Positions 18,300 through 25,325 of a stretch of 64,000 bases of DNA are shown in pieces (position 1 is the stretch's first letter; each line of letters opens with the position of its first letter). The stretch comes from Lachnospiraceae bacterium. Its GTDB lineage: Bacteria; Bacillota; Clostridia; Lachnospirales; Lachnospiraceae. The notes beneath the pieces are model-generated. The model did no database searches, was not told the DNA's origin, and worked only from the letters and a program-made list of their open reading frames with translations. Both the position numbers and the translations under genes were made by a program. Where the stretch lies: NCBI GenBank assembly GCA_004557975.1, contig SFEV01000007.1, forward strand, positions 6,582 to 70,581. Reading direction: 5' to 3'.

Positions 18300-19061
18300 T
18301 TACGCATAAGTCAGCAGACTCATGAAGAAGGGAAGCTGTTTTTCCCAGCTTGCTTCACAGTGGGTCCCCCCCGGGACGATACGGCTGTCCACCAGAATCC
18401 CCTTATCCATCAGAAGAGAGGTGATGCGGGCAAACTGATGCCGGATATTTTTGTGATTGTCCATTTCCAGTTCTCCGTAATCCATATACAGAAAAGTATC
18501 CGGAAGCAGGTCGGCATTGCGTATCATCTGCTCCAGCTTCCTGGGAGCCACCCACAGAGAAGGTGAGAGAGCAGCACCGCGTGAAAAATACTGCGGGTAT
18601 TCCAGGATGGCATACACAGTCATCAGGCCGCCCATGGAGCTGCCTGCGATAAAAGTATGTTCCCGATCCGGCAGCGTGCGGTAGCGGCGGTCGATCTCCG
18701 GCTTAAAAGTTTGGACAAACCAGTCCATGGTGAGCTTTCCGCGTGCATCGATACTGCCGATTCCAGACTCGGAAAACGGGAAAGGCGTGTACTCTTTCAG
18801 TCTCCCGTGGTCAGGGCTGTGATTGCACTCTACGGCCGCAATGATCATCTGTGTCTCAGTGCTGTCCATGTATTCTTTCATGCCCCAGCATTTGCCGTAT
18901 GTGGCATCGGAGTCAAAAAAGATATTATGCCCGTCAAACATATAGAGAACAGGATACTGTGTATCAGGGCAATGTATGTAGGATTCCGGGAGATAGACGT
19001 AGACGCCGCGCTCTTCATCGCCTGTCAGCTCCGGAATGGTAATCTTCCATTTTTGTACCAT
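18300..19061 (-). CDS. Alpha/beta-hydrolase esterase, second copy (enterochelin esterase/feruloyl esterase-like)
   Basis: A 253-residue esterase with an N-terminal beta strand region, YLPESYIHC and YPVLYMFDGHNIFFD typical of the Fes/esterase D family, the nucleophile elbow IAGSSMGGLMT (Ser142) and the His motif GGTHCEASWE (His234). It is only distantly similar to its neighbour. The start was put at the ATG preceded by GGAGG; an ATG 12 bases upstream would lie on that site. It is the promoter-proximal gene of the cassette. No secretion signal, so any ester substrate must be intracellular. Confidence 0.82.
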   Translation of the reverse strand: MVQKWKITIPELTGDEERGVYVYLPESYIHCPDTQYPVLYMFDGHNIFFDSDATYGKCWGMKEYMDSTETQMIIAAVECNHSPDHGRLKEYTPFPFSESGIGSIDARGKLTMDWFVQTFKPEIDRRYRTLPDREHTFIAGSSMGGLMTVYAILEYPQYFSRGAALSPSLWVAPRKLEQMIRNADLLPDTFLYMDYGELEMDNHKNIRHQFARITSLLMDKGILVDSRIVPGGTHCEASWEKQLPFFMSLLTYA

Positions 19062-19120
19062 GGTACCTCCCATCTGCGCATTATGTGAGCTTCGAAAGTA
19101 TGAATAAATTTTTCAGGTAA

Positions 19121-19149
19121 ACTATAGCACGAGACTAGGAAAATGGCAA
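19121..19149 (-). promoter_or_regulatory. Predicted promoter of the esterase/ATP-grasp cassette
   Basis: Minus strand TTGCCA, 17-base spacer, TATAGT, about 60 bases upstream of the second esterase start. Confidence 0.6.
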
Positions 19150-19272
19150 TCGGGAATTAGTTCGAAAAATCAGCTGAAATGTCAGTATATGGATGATATA
19201 TTGCCGAAGAATTTTGCGAAATATTCCTGGAAATAATGCTCTTCAAAGAAAATAATACTATTATTGTGAGAA

Positions 19273-19289
19273 TATTCAGCGGCTGAATA
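19273..19289. promoter_or_regulatory. 17-base palindromic operator candidate
   Basis: TATTCAGC-G-GCTGAATA is a perfect inverted repeat lying 11 bases upstream of the -35 box of the MATE-remnant promoter, a common site for MarR- or TetR-type regulators. No regulator gene of that kind is present in the window. Confidence 0.5.
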
Positions 19290-19300
19290 AAAAAAGCTTC

Positions 19301-19329
19301 TTGAAAAAAATCTGAAAAAATGTTAGGAT
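19301..19329 (+). promoter_or_regulatory. Predicted promoter for the MATE-remnant leader
   Basis: TTGAAA, 17-base spacer, TAGGAT. Transcription would start near 19336, giving a leader of about 150 bases before the first start codon. Confidence 0.5.
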
Positions 19330-19347
19330 AAATGCAAAACTGAGCAG

Positions 19348-19468
19348 CAGAAAGCGTAAGTCCAAGTATCCGGGCCTGCGCTTTTTCTGTTTTACAGAGC
19401 AGACAATTAAGTGTGTAGCCGGAATGGCATAAATCCAGCTTCGGTTGTACACTTTTTGTCTGTTTTTT
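19348..19468 (+). promoter_or_regulatory. Attenuator-like leader with two hairpins
   Basis: A first hairpin pairs CAGAAAGCG with CGCTTTTTCTG. A second pairs AGTGTGTAGCCG with CGGTTGTACACT (12 pairs, three of them G-T) and is followed by TTTTT, the layout of an intrinsic terminator placed 15 bases before a GGAGGTG ribosome site. It does not match a riboswitch class I recognise. Confidence 0.5.
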
Positions 19469-19483
19469 ATTTGGAGGTGATTT

Positions 19484-20220
19484 ATGGCAAACCATGAAAT
19501 GAAAATCCGCGTTATGAAAACCGTGTCTGAAGGGACGATGGAGATCATACGCAGACGGGTACGTACGGACAGCGCGAACGGACTGTCCCGGAAAAATGCA
19601 GCTCTCGCCCTTGTGCACGGGGACGTATGCGACATGATATACGCCAGTGACCTGGCGCAGAAAACGGCTGCTCTCTTGCCGTGCTCGGCATTGTAATGAT
19701 ATTTTTCCAGATCGCCATCTCCATTGCAGTCGGCATGGCAGCAGGCTGCATCCCGGTTGTGGGCTACAATATCGGAGCAAAGAGGAAAGACAGAGCAAAG
19801 ACACTGTTCACATATCTGCTGATTGCAGAGGCGGCGGTGGGAGCCGTGGCATTTTTGATTGTAGAGCTGCTTCCGCATCAGCTCATCGGTATCTTTGGTG
19901 CATCAAATGAGAGCGCCTACTATACAGCTTTCGCTGTGAAATGTTTCCGTACGTACCTTTGTATGATGATACTTGCAACGGTGAATAAAGGTACGTTTAT
20001 TTATCTGCAGGCGATGGGGAAGGCTGTGGAATCCATGCTGATCTCCATGATGAGGGAAATTGTGTTCGGCGTTTTGCTGCCGATTATCCTTCCGCGCATG
20101 TTCGGGCTGGACGGACTGCTCTATTCTTTCCCGGTGGCGGATATTCTGACCTTTGTGATCGCCGTTATAGTCATCCGGCGCACGTACAGGGAGCTTTCCA
20201 TACCGGATACCAGAAGTTGA
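19484..20220 (+). pseudogene. Broken MATE-family efflux transporter (C-terminal half only)
   Basis: From about 19654 one frame reads as the second half of a MATE pump: LAVLGIVMIFFQIAISIAVG, then MAAGCIPVVGYNIGAKRKDR, and four or five hydrophobic segments to the end. Upstream of it a good ribosome site and ATG open a different frame of 70 residues (MANHEMKIRVMKT...) that stops at 19696 and has no membrane segments. The N-terminal ~220 residues expected of a MATE protein are missing. The likely history is an internal deletion with loss of frame. An intact, different MATE gene lies near 43 kb. Confidence 0.8.
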
Positions 20221-20238
20221 GAAGAAAGGAGATAAAAA

Positions 20239-20823
20239 ATGGGCAACAGGATTATAACAATAAGCAGAGAATTTGGCAGCGGGGGGAGAACGATCGGAAG
20301 AGAGACGGCACAAAAACTGGGTATCCCCTGCTATGACGAAGCGATTATTGAGAAGATCGCAGAGGAGAGCGGATTCTCCAGAGAATATATTAAAGAAAGA
20401 GGAGAATATACACCTTCTGCAAGCTGGATCGGCAATGCGCTGGCAGGACGTGATTTTAACGGCTATTCTCCCTCTGACCAGCTCTGGACGGTACAGAGCA
20501 ATATCATAACGGAACTGGCACGGAAATCCTCCTGCGTGATCGTGGGAAGATGTACTGACTATGTTCTGAAGGATAAGGCGGATTGCCTGACTGTCTTTAT
20601 TCATGCTTCCATGGAAAAACGTGCGGAGCGTATTGTGAGGGTTTACGGTGAGAGCAATGAGACACCGCAGAAGCGTCTGAAGGACAAGGATAAGCGTCGC
20701 AGGGCATACTATCAGATGTATACGGACACAGAATGGGGAATTGCGCGAAATTATCATATAGCCCTTGACAGCGGTGTTCTCGGAATTGAGAAATGTGTGG
20801 AGATTATATTCGGTCTGTATTAA
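20239..20823 (+). CDS. Cytidylate kinase-like family protein
   Basis: A 194-residue P-loop protein of the cytidylate-kinase-like (AAA_26) family. The start RIITISREFGSGGRTIGRE carries the nucleotide-binding loop; CVIVGRCTDYVLKD and VRVYGESNETPQKRLKDKDK resemble the Walker B-like and lid regions. It is distinct from the true Cmk (which is ~220 residues with a CMP-binding insert) and its substrate is not established. AAGGAG lies upstream of the ATG, 18 bases after the MATE remnant, and it ends before a hairpin-rich element. Confidence 0.85.
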   Translation: MGNRIITISREFGSGGRTIGRETAQKLGIPCYDEAIIEKIAEESGFSREYIKERGEYTPSASWIGNALAGRDFNGYSPSDQLWTVQSNIITELARKSSCVIVGRCTDYVLKDKADCLTVFIHASMEKRAERIVRVYGESNETPQKRLKDKDKRRRAYYQMYTDTEWGIARNYHIALDSGVLGIEKCVEIIFGLY

Positions 20824-20843
20824 GCGGATATTCACAATCCGCT
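20823..20843 (+). repeat. Hairpin at the end of the cytidylate kinase-like gene
   Basis: Perfect 7-base arms AGCGGAT/ATCCGCT with a 7-base loop begin in the stop codon of the gene. No T run follows, so it is only a possible transcript end or mRNA-stabilising structure. Confidence 0.5.
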
Positions 20844-20857
20844 TCGCTACTTGCTCA

Positions 20858-20979
20858 TAACCGAATAACCGCTTCGCAGTTTATCAGATGGGGTTTGTAC
20901 CCCACCTGATACAAGCAAGTCCCCACCTGCCATATAATGCTCTACGCATTTGAAGTGGGGGACTTACTTGATTCGGTTA
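20858..20979. mobile_element. MITE-like non-coding element, 122 bases
   Basis: The segment is bounded by 9-base inverted repeats TAACCGAAT and ATTCGGTTA. Inside are two strong hairpins: 20882-20911 (13-base arms, one mismatch, 4-base loop TTGT) and 20917-20965 (AAGTCCCCAC against GTGGGGGACTT). The right-hand 32 bases recur exactly, in the other orientation, at 28854-28885. No transposase is present. The structure fits a miniature transposon end or an IS200/IS605-related remnant mobilised in trans. Confidence 0.6.
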
Positions 20980-21037
20980 AGATTCTGTGAACGGAGGGAA
21001 CAGTAACACAGTGAAAAAACAGAAATAAGTAATGATC

Positions 21038-21066
21038 TGGACAGAAAAACCATACAGGAGTATAAT
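21038..21066 (+). promoter_or_regulatory. Predicted promoter of the ZIP transporter gene
   Basis: TGGACA, 17-base spacer, consensus TATAAT, ending 35 bases before the start codon. Confidence 0.65.
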
Positions 21067-21100
21067 AGTATATCATAGTCAGGAAAGAGGATGAAAGAAA

Positions 21101-21880
21101 ATGACTGAGGTATTATGTGCCATACTGCTTCCGTTTGTTGGGACGGCGGCCGGAGCTGCCTGTGTGTTTTTCATGAAAGATGCGATGAACCGACAGATAC
21201 AGAGGGCGCTGACTGGCTTTGCGGCAGGCGTCATGGTCGCAGCTTCTATCTGGAGTCTGATCATCCCTGCCATGGAGCAGTCGGAGCATATGGGGAAATT
21301 GTCATTCCTGCCATCATTCATCGGTGTGTGGGGTGGTTTTCTGCTTTTGCTTCTGCTGGATCATCTGATTCCGCATCTGCATATGAACAGCCACTGCCCG
21401 GAAGGTACGCACTGCAATCTTGGAAAATCTACCATGATGATTCTTGCTGTTGCTCTGCATAATTTTCCGGAGGGAATGGCTGTAGGTGTGGTGGCCGCAG
21501 GATGGCTGGCAGCAAATGATGGGATTACGGCGGCAGCTGCACTGGTGCTGTCACTGGGAATTGCCATACAGAACGTGCCGGAGGGAGCAATTATATCCAT
21601 GCCCCTTTGCAGCAGCGGTTTTGGCCGCAGCCGTGCTTTTGTCTATGGTGTCCTTTCAGGTGTTGTGGAGCCCATTGGAGCGGTACTTACGATCCTTCTG
21701 GCAAAGCTGGCAATACCGGCTCTGCCGTATCTTCTCAGTTTTGCGGCAGGCGCCATGCTTTACGTGGTTGTGGAGGAGCTGATCCCTGAAATGTCTGAAG
21801 GGGAGCATTCCAATATCGGAACAGTTTCCTTTGCGGTCGGATTTACTGTGATGATGGTGCTGGATGTCGTTCTGGGCTGA
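21101..21880 (+). CDS. ZIP-family divalent metal transporter (ZupT-like)
   Basis: A 259-residue membrane protein that imports zinc and possibly other divalent metals. Eight hydrophobic segments are visible; the metal-site helices carry HNFPEGMAVG and QNVPEGAIIS, the two signatures of the GufA/ZupT subgroup. The loop LIPHLHMNSHCPEGTHC is rich in His and Cys and could sense or capture metal. AGAGG precedes the ATG. It stands alone with its own promoter; no Zur box was recognised. Confidence 0.9.
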   Translation: MTEVLCAILLPFVGTAAGAACVFFMKDAMNRQIQRALTGFAAGVMVAASIWSLIIPAMEQSEHMGKLSFLPSFIGVWGGFLLLLLLDHLIPHLHMNSHCPEGTHCNLGKSTMMILAVALHNFPEGMAVGVVAAGWLAANDGITAAAALVLSLGIAIQNVPEGAIISMPLCSSGFGRSRAFVYGVLSGVVEPIGAVLTILLAKLAIPALPYLLSFAAGAMLYVVVEELIPEMSEGEHSNIGTVSFAVGFTVMMVLDVVLG

Positions 21881-21961
21881 CCCGGATCTGGCAGAAATAA
21901 TGCGGACAGCAGCATAATACAAAACAAAGCAATACAATTGAATGAAAGTGAGGATAAGAAA

Positions 21962-22627
21962 ATGGAAAAGTGGAAATGTTCAGTTTGTGGTTACGTTCAT
22001 GAGGGCTCTCTGCCGGAGGATTTCAAATGTCCCGTATGCAAGCAGCCGGCAACAGCATTCGTGAAGGAAGAAGCACCTGTTGCACCGGCAGCGAACCGTT
22101 ATGCAGGTACCAAGACAGAGAAGAATCTCTGGGAGGCATTTGCAGGGGAGTCACAGGCACGCAATAAATATACATATTTTGCTTCCGTGGCGAAAAAAGC
22201 TGGTTACGAGCAGATCGCAGCTCTGTTCCTGAAGACAGCGGAGAATGAGAAGGAGCATGCAAAGCTGTGGTTTAAAGCTCTTGGTGAACTGGGTGATACG
22301 GCTGAGAATCTGCTTCACGCTGCTGAGGGAGAGAATTACGAGTGGACAGATATGTATGACCGTATGGCAAAGGATGCTGACGAGGAAGGCTTCCATGATC
22401 TGGCAGAGCAGTTCCGCGGTGTGGCTGCCATTGAAAAAGCTCATGAGGAGCGCTATCGCGCACTGCTGCACAATGTGGAGACCGCACAGGTATTTGCAAA
22501 GAGCGGAGTGACCATGTGGGAGTGCCGCAACTGCGGTCATCTCGTTGTGGGTACGAGTGCTCCGGAAATCTGCCCGGTATGCAACCATCCGCAGAGCTTC
22601 TTCGAGGTACGTCAGGAGAACTATTAA
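21962..22627 (+). CDS. rbr: Rubrerythrin with rubredoxin domains at both ends
   Basis: Non-heme iron peroxidase that protects anaerobes from hydrogen peroxide. An N-terminal rubredoxin-like site (Cys6, Cys9, Cys23, Cys26; CSVCGY and CPVCKQ) is followed by the ferritin-like diiron domain with GESQARNKY, ENEKEHAKLWF and IEKAHEERYR, and then a second rubredoxin site WECRNCGH and CPVCNHPQ. Classical rubrerythrin has only the C-terminal rubredoxin and reverse rubrerythrin only the N-terminal one; this 221-residue protein has both. The ATG is behind GAGG; an upstream TTG is less likely. A terminator follows. Confidence 0.93.
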   Translation: MEKWKCSVCGYVHEGSLPEDFKCPVCKQPATAFVKEEAPVAPAANRYAGTKTEKNLWEAFAGESQARNKYTYFASVAKKAGYEQIAALFLKTAENEKEHAKLWFKALGELGDTAENLLHAAEGENYEWTDMYDRMAKDADEEGFHDLAEQFRGVAAIEKAHEERYRALLHNVETAQVFAKSGVTMWECRNCGHLVVGTSAPEICPVCNHPQSFFEVRQENY

Positions 22628-22653
22628 GTATCATTTTAAAATTTCGAAAATGG

Positions 22654-22697
22654 AAGGGCTGTCTCTGTATCCGGCGGAGGCAGCCTTTTCCTTTTTG
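22654..22697 (+). terminator. Terminator after rubrerythrin
   Basis: GGCTGTCTC pairs with the GGAGGCAGCC region around a 9-base loop, followed by two T runs. Confidence 0.8.
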
Positions 22698-22735
22698 TGT
22701 GGATACTCTTTCGCAAAGGAAAAGAAAGGGTGGGA

Positions 22736-22764
22736 TTTGAAGCGGAAATCTGTTATACTATACA
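22736..22764 (+). promoter_or_regulatory. Predicted promoter of coaBC
   Basis: TTTGAA, 17-base spacer, TATACA, about 35 bases before the start codon. Confidence 0.4.
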
Positions 22765-22799
22765 GGAATTTGCGATAAACAGCTTAAAAGGAGATTATT

Positions 22800-24002
22800 A
22801 TGCTGAAGGGAAAGACTGTGATTCTCGGCGTGACTGGCAGCATTGCCGCATATAAGGCGGCGAATCTTGCCAGCCTGCTCAAAAAGCAGCACGCCGATGT
22901 CCATGTGATTATGACAAAAAATGCGATGCAGTTTATTACGCCGGTGACATTCGAGACGCTGACAGGAAATAAATGTCTGACAGACACCTTTGACCGGAAT
23001 TTTCAGTTCCATGTAGAGCATGTGGAGCTGGGAAAGCGGGCGGATCTGGCGCTGGTGGCCCCGGCGACTGCTAATGTGATGGCGAAGCTGGCACACGGCA
23101 TAGCAGACGATATGCTGACTACGACTCTGCTGGCGTGCCGATGCCCGAAACTGATTGCCCCTGCGATGAATACACGGATGTATGAAAATCCGGTTACACA
23201 GGACAATATGGAGCTTCTGAAAAAATACGGCTGGGATTTGATTGAGCCTTCCTGCGGACACCTGGCGTGCGGAGATACAGGAAAAGGGAAATTTCCGGAA
23301 GAGAAAATTCTTGTGGAGCATGTGCAAAATGCAATTGCGCGGCCCAGAGATATGGAAGGGCTTAAGGTTCTGGTGACGGCAGGGCCTACGATGGAAGCCA
23401 TCGATCCGGTTCGTTTTATTACCAACCATTCAACGGGGAAAATGGGTTATGCCATTGCCAGAGTCTGCTGCCAGAGGGGCGCTGATGTGATGCTTGTGAG
23501 CGGCCGAACGAATCTTGACGTACCTGTCGGTGTGACAGTGATTCCGGTGAAGAGCGCACAGGATATGTTCGAGGCTGTGACTTCCTGCTCAGGAGAGCAG
23601 GATATGATCATCAAGGCTGCAGCGGTGGCAGATTACCGCCCGTCAGCCCCGGCTGATCAGAAACTGAAAAAGACAGACGGTGATATGAGTATTGCTCTGG
23701 AGCGTACACAGGATATTCTGGCGTATCTCGGAGCACACAAGAAGGACAAGCAGGTGCTCTGCGGATTTGCAATGGAAACGGAACAGATGGTGGAGCATGC
23801 GAAGGAAAAGCTTAAGAGAAAGAATCTTGACCTGATTGCTGCGAATAATGTAAAAGTGGCAGGGGCGGGATTTGGCACAGACACGAATGTGGTGACGCTG
23901 ATTACACAGCAGGATATGAGAGAGCTGGAAATCATGAGCAAGGAGGATGTCGCCAATACGCTGGTGGATGAGCTGATGGAGCTTCGCAGAAGGAAATTGT
24001 GA
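22800..24002 (+). CDS. coaBC: Bifunctional phosphopantothenoylcysteine synthetase/decarboxylase
   Basis: Carries out two middle steps of coenzyme A synthesis. The N-terminal flavin decarboxylase (residues 1-180) has ILGVTGSIAAYKAA, ALVAPATANVMAKLAHGIAD and PAMNTRMYENP plus the active-site Cys segment HLACGDTGKGK. The CTP-dependent synthetase (from ~187) has VLVTAGPTMEAIDPVRFITN, KAAAVADYRP and the lysine loop near KLKKTDG. Its 400-residue length is standard. A good AAAGGAG precedes the ATG. Confidence 0.97.
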   Translation: MLKGKTVILGVTGSIAAYKAANLASLLKKQHADVHVIMTKNAMQFITPVTFETLTGNKCLTDTFDRNFQFHVEHVELGKRADLALVAPATANVMAKLAHGIADDMLTTTLLACRCPKLIAPAMNTRMYENPVTQDNMELLKKYGWDLIEPSCGHLACGDTGKGKFPEEKILVEHVQNAIARPRDMEGLKVLVTAGPTMEAIDPVRFITNHSTGKMGYAIARVCCQRGADVMLVSGRTNLDVPVGVTVIPVKSAQDMFEAVTSCSGEQDMIIKAAAVADYRPSAPADQKLKKTDGDMSIALERTQDILAYLGAHKKDKQVLCGFAMETEQMVEHAKEKLKRKNLDLIAANNVKVAGAGFGTDTNVVTLITQQDMRELEIMSKEDVANTLVDELMELRRRKL

Positions 24003-24081
24003 GAAGACAGAACGGTATTCAGAAGGGGCAACTGTTCAGACTGTGAGGATACTGAACAGTTGTCAGAAAGGACGGAATAAT

Positions 24082-24309
24082 ATGAAGTGTTACGAGACCG
24101 TGTGGGAAATTTTTAATAAGTGTGCAAACAACCAGATGCGTGACGTGTTTATTGAAGAGCTGGAGATTGAGGACATTGACGCTTTTCTGCAGGAAAAATT
24201 TAGAGGAAAGGAAGTTTCCTTTGAGAAAACGGTAAAACCGGACGGTACAATCATTTATGACATCATCGCTTCCGGGATCAGGGAGCGCTATTCATTTACA
24301 GAGATTTAG
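24082..24309 (+). CDS. Small conserved-type protein of unknown function
   Basis: A 75-residue acidic protein starting MKCYETVWEIFNKC behind AAAGGA, with no signal peptide or membrane segment. It resembles short uncharacterised proteins found in Lachnospiraceae, recalled rather than searched. It is placed 79 bases after coaBC and about 70 bases before the MoxR-like gene, so it may be the first member of the AAA+/VWA operon. No known motif is visible apart from alternating charged residues. Confidence 0.7.
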   Translation: MKCYETVWEIFNKCANNQMRDVFIEELEIEDIDAFLQEKFRGKEVSFEKTVKPDGTIIYDIIASGIRERYSFTEI

Positions 24310-24381
24310 ACTGTATGGAAATGATTTCCCAGCAGAGATAAAGAAGAGATGATCCGCTACGGATCAGGAAAGGATTACGAC

Positions 24382-25305
24382 ATGGACAGTATCATCCGGG
24401 CCCTTGAGGCTCAGAATATCAGCGGAGCGCTTCTGCGGGATATTGCTGTATTTCGTGACAGCCATCCGGTGGAGGAAAAACTGAGAGGGCGTATAGTAAA
24501 GCCAATGTTGCCCTTTTACGGAAAGGAAACTTTTGAGATGGCAGCGTATGCGCTGCTCCAGGGAGAAAATATTCTGCTGACCGGTACGAAGGCAACTGGA
24601 AAAAACATTCTCGCAGAGAATCTGGCTTATGTTTTCGGAAGGCCGTCATACAATATATCGTTCCATGTAAATATGGACAGCAGCGCACTGATCGGGACGG
24701 ATACGTTCCGCAACAATGAAGTGCAGCTGCGCACGGGGCCGGTGTATGAGTGTGCAGTCGGAGGCGGCTTCGGCATTTTTGATGAGATTAATATGGCAAA
24801 AAATGATGCGGTTTCCGTACTTCATGCAACACTGGATTACAGAAGGATTCTTGATGTGCCGGGCTATGAAAAGATTGTACTTCACGATGCGGCGCGGTTT
24901 ATCGGCACGATGAATTACGGCTACGCCGGGACAAGGGAACTGAACGAGGCTCTTGTCTCCCGTTTTCTCGTCATCGAGATGATGGCTGTGACAGAAGACA
25001 CCCTGCGTCATATCCTGAACGATCTTTTCCCGGATTTTAAAGAGGAAGGGCTAAAGCAGATCTGTGGTCTGTTTCTCGATCTTCAGACGAAAGCGGACAA
25101 CAATGAGATATCGACGAAGCCGCTTGATCTGCGAGGCCTGATCGGAGCGCTGAAAACGGTGCGTGCCGGACTGGCTCCGCGTCCTGCAATCCGAATGGGG
25201 ATCGTAAATAAGAGTTTTGATCTCTTTGAGCGGGAGCTGGTGGAGGACATTGTGATGACAAGGATTCCGGAGGCGTGGACGCCGGCGGATATTTTTCAGG
25301 GCTGA
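24382..25305 (+). CDS. MoxR-like AAA+ ATPase (module 1)
   Basis: A 307-residue AAA+ protein of the MoxR group, chaperone-like ATPases that work with a VWA partner. Walker A is GTKATGKN (68-75), Walker B GIFDEIN (131-137), sensor-1 Asn in IGTMNYGYAGT and an Arg finger segment LNEALVSRF. The Walker A is atypical at its second half (AxGKN instead of GxGKT/S). The start was placed at the ATG behind GGAAAGG; an ATG 33 bases earlier also exists. The VWA gene follows within 20 bases, an arrangement like RavA-ViaA. Confidence 0.85.
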   Translation: MDSIIRALEAQNISGALLRDIAVFRDSHPVEEKLRGRIVKPMLPFYGKETFEMAAYALLQGENILLTGTKATGKNILAENLAYVFGRPSYNISFHVNMDSSALIGTDTFRNNEVQLRTGPVYECAVGGGFGIFDEINMAKNDAVSVLHATLDYRRILDVPGYEKIVLHDAARFIGTMNYGYAGTRELNEALVSRFLVIEMMAVTEDTLRHILNDLFPDFKEEGLKQICGLFLDLQTKADNNEISTKPLDLRGLIGALKTVRAGLAPRPAIRMGIVNKSFDLFERELVEDIVMTRIPEAWTPADIFQG

Positions 25306-25325
25306 TACAGGCAAGAGGTGATTAT

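Larger units (their letters stand above)
19074..19483. other. Regulatory region between divergent esterase cassette and MATE remnant
   Basis: No credible gene lies in these 410 bases. They contain a minus-strand promoter for the esterases, then for the plus strand a 17-base palindrome, a promoter, a ~150-base leader and a terminator-like hairpin directly before a ribosome site. Each is listed separately. Confidence 0.7.

Noticed and set aside
19681..20220. Intact small membrane protein from the GTG
   Set aside because: The sequence matches the second half of MATE pumps only, starts in mid-domain and lacks a ribosome site, so a broken gene is more likely.
20858..20979. CRISPR-like repeat
   Set aside because: Only one repeat end recurs, 7.9 kb away, with no spacer array.
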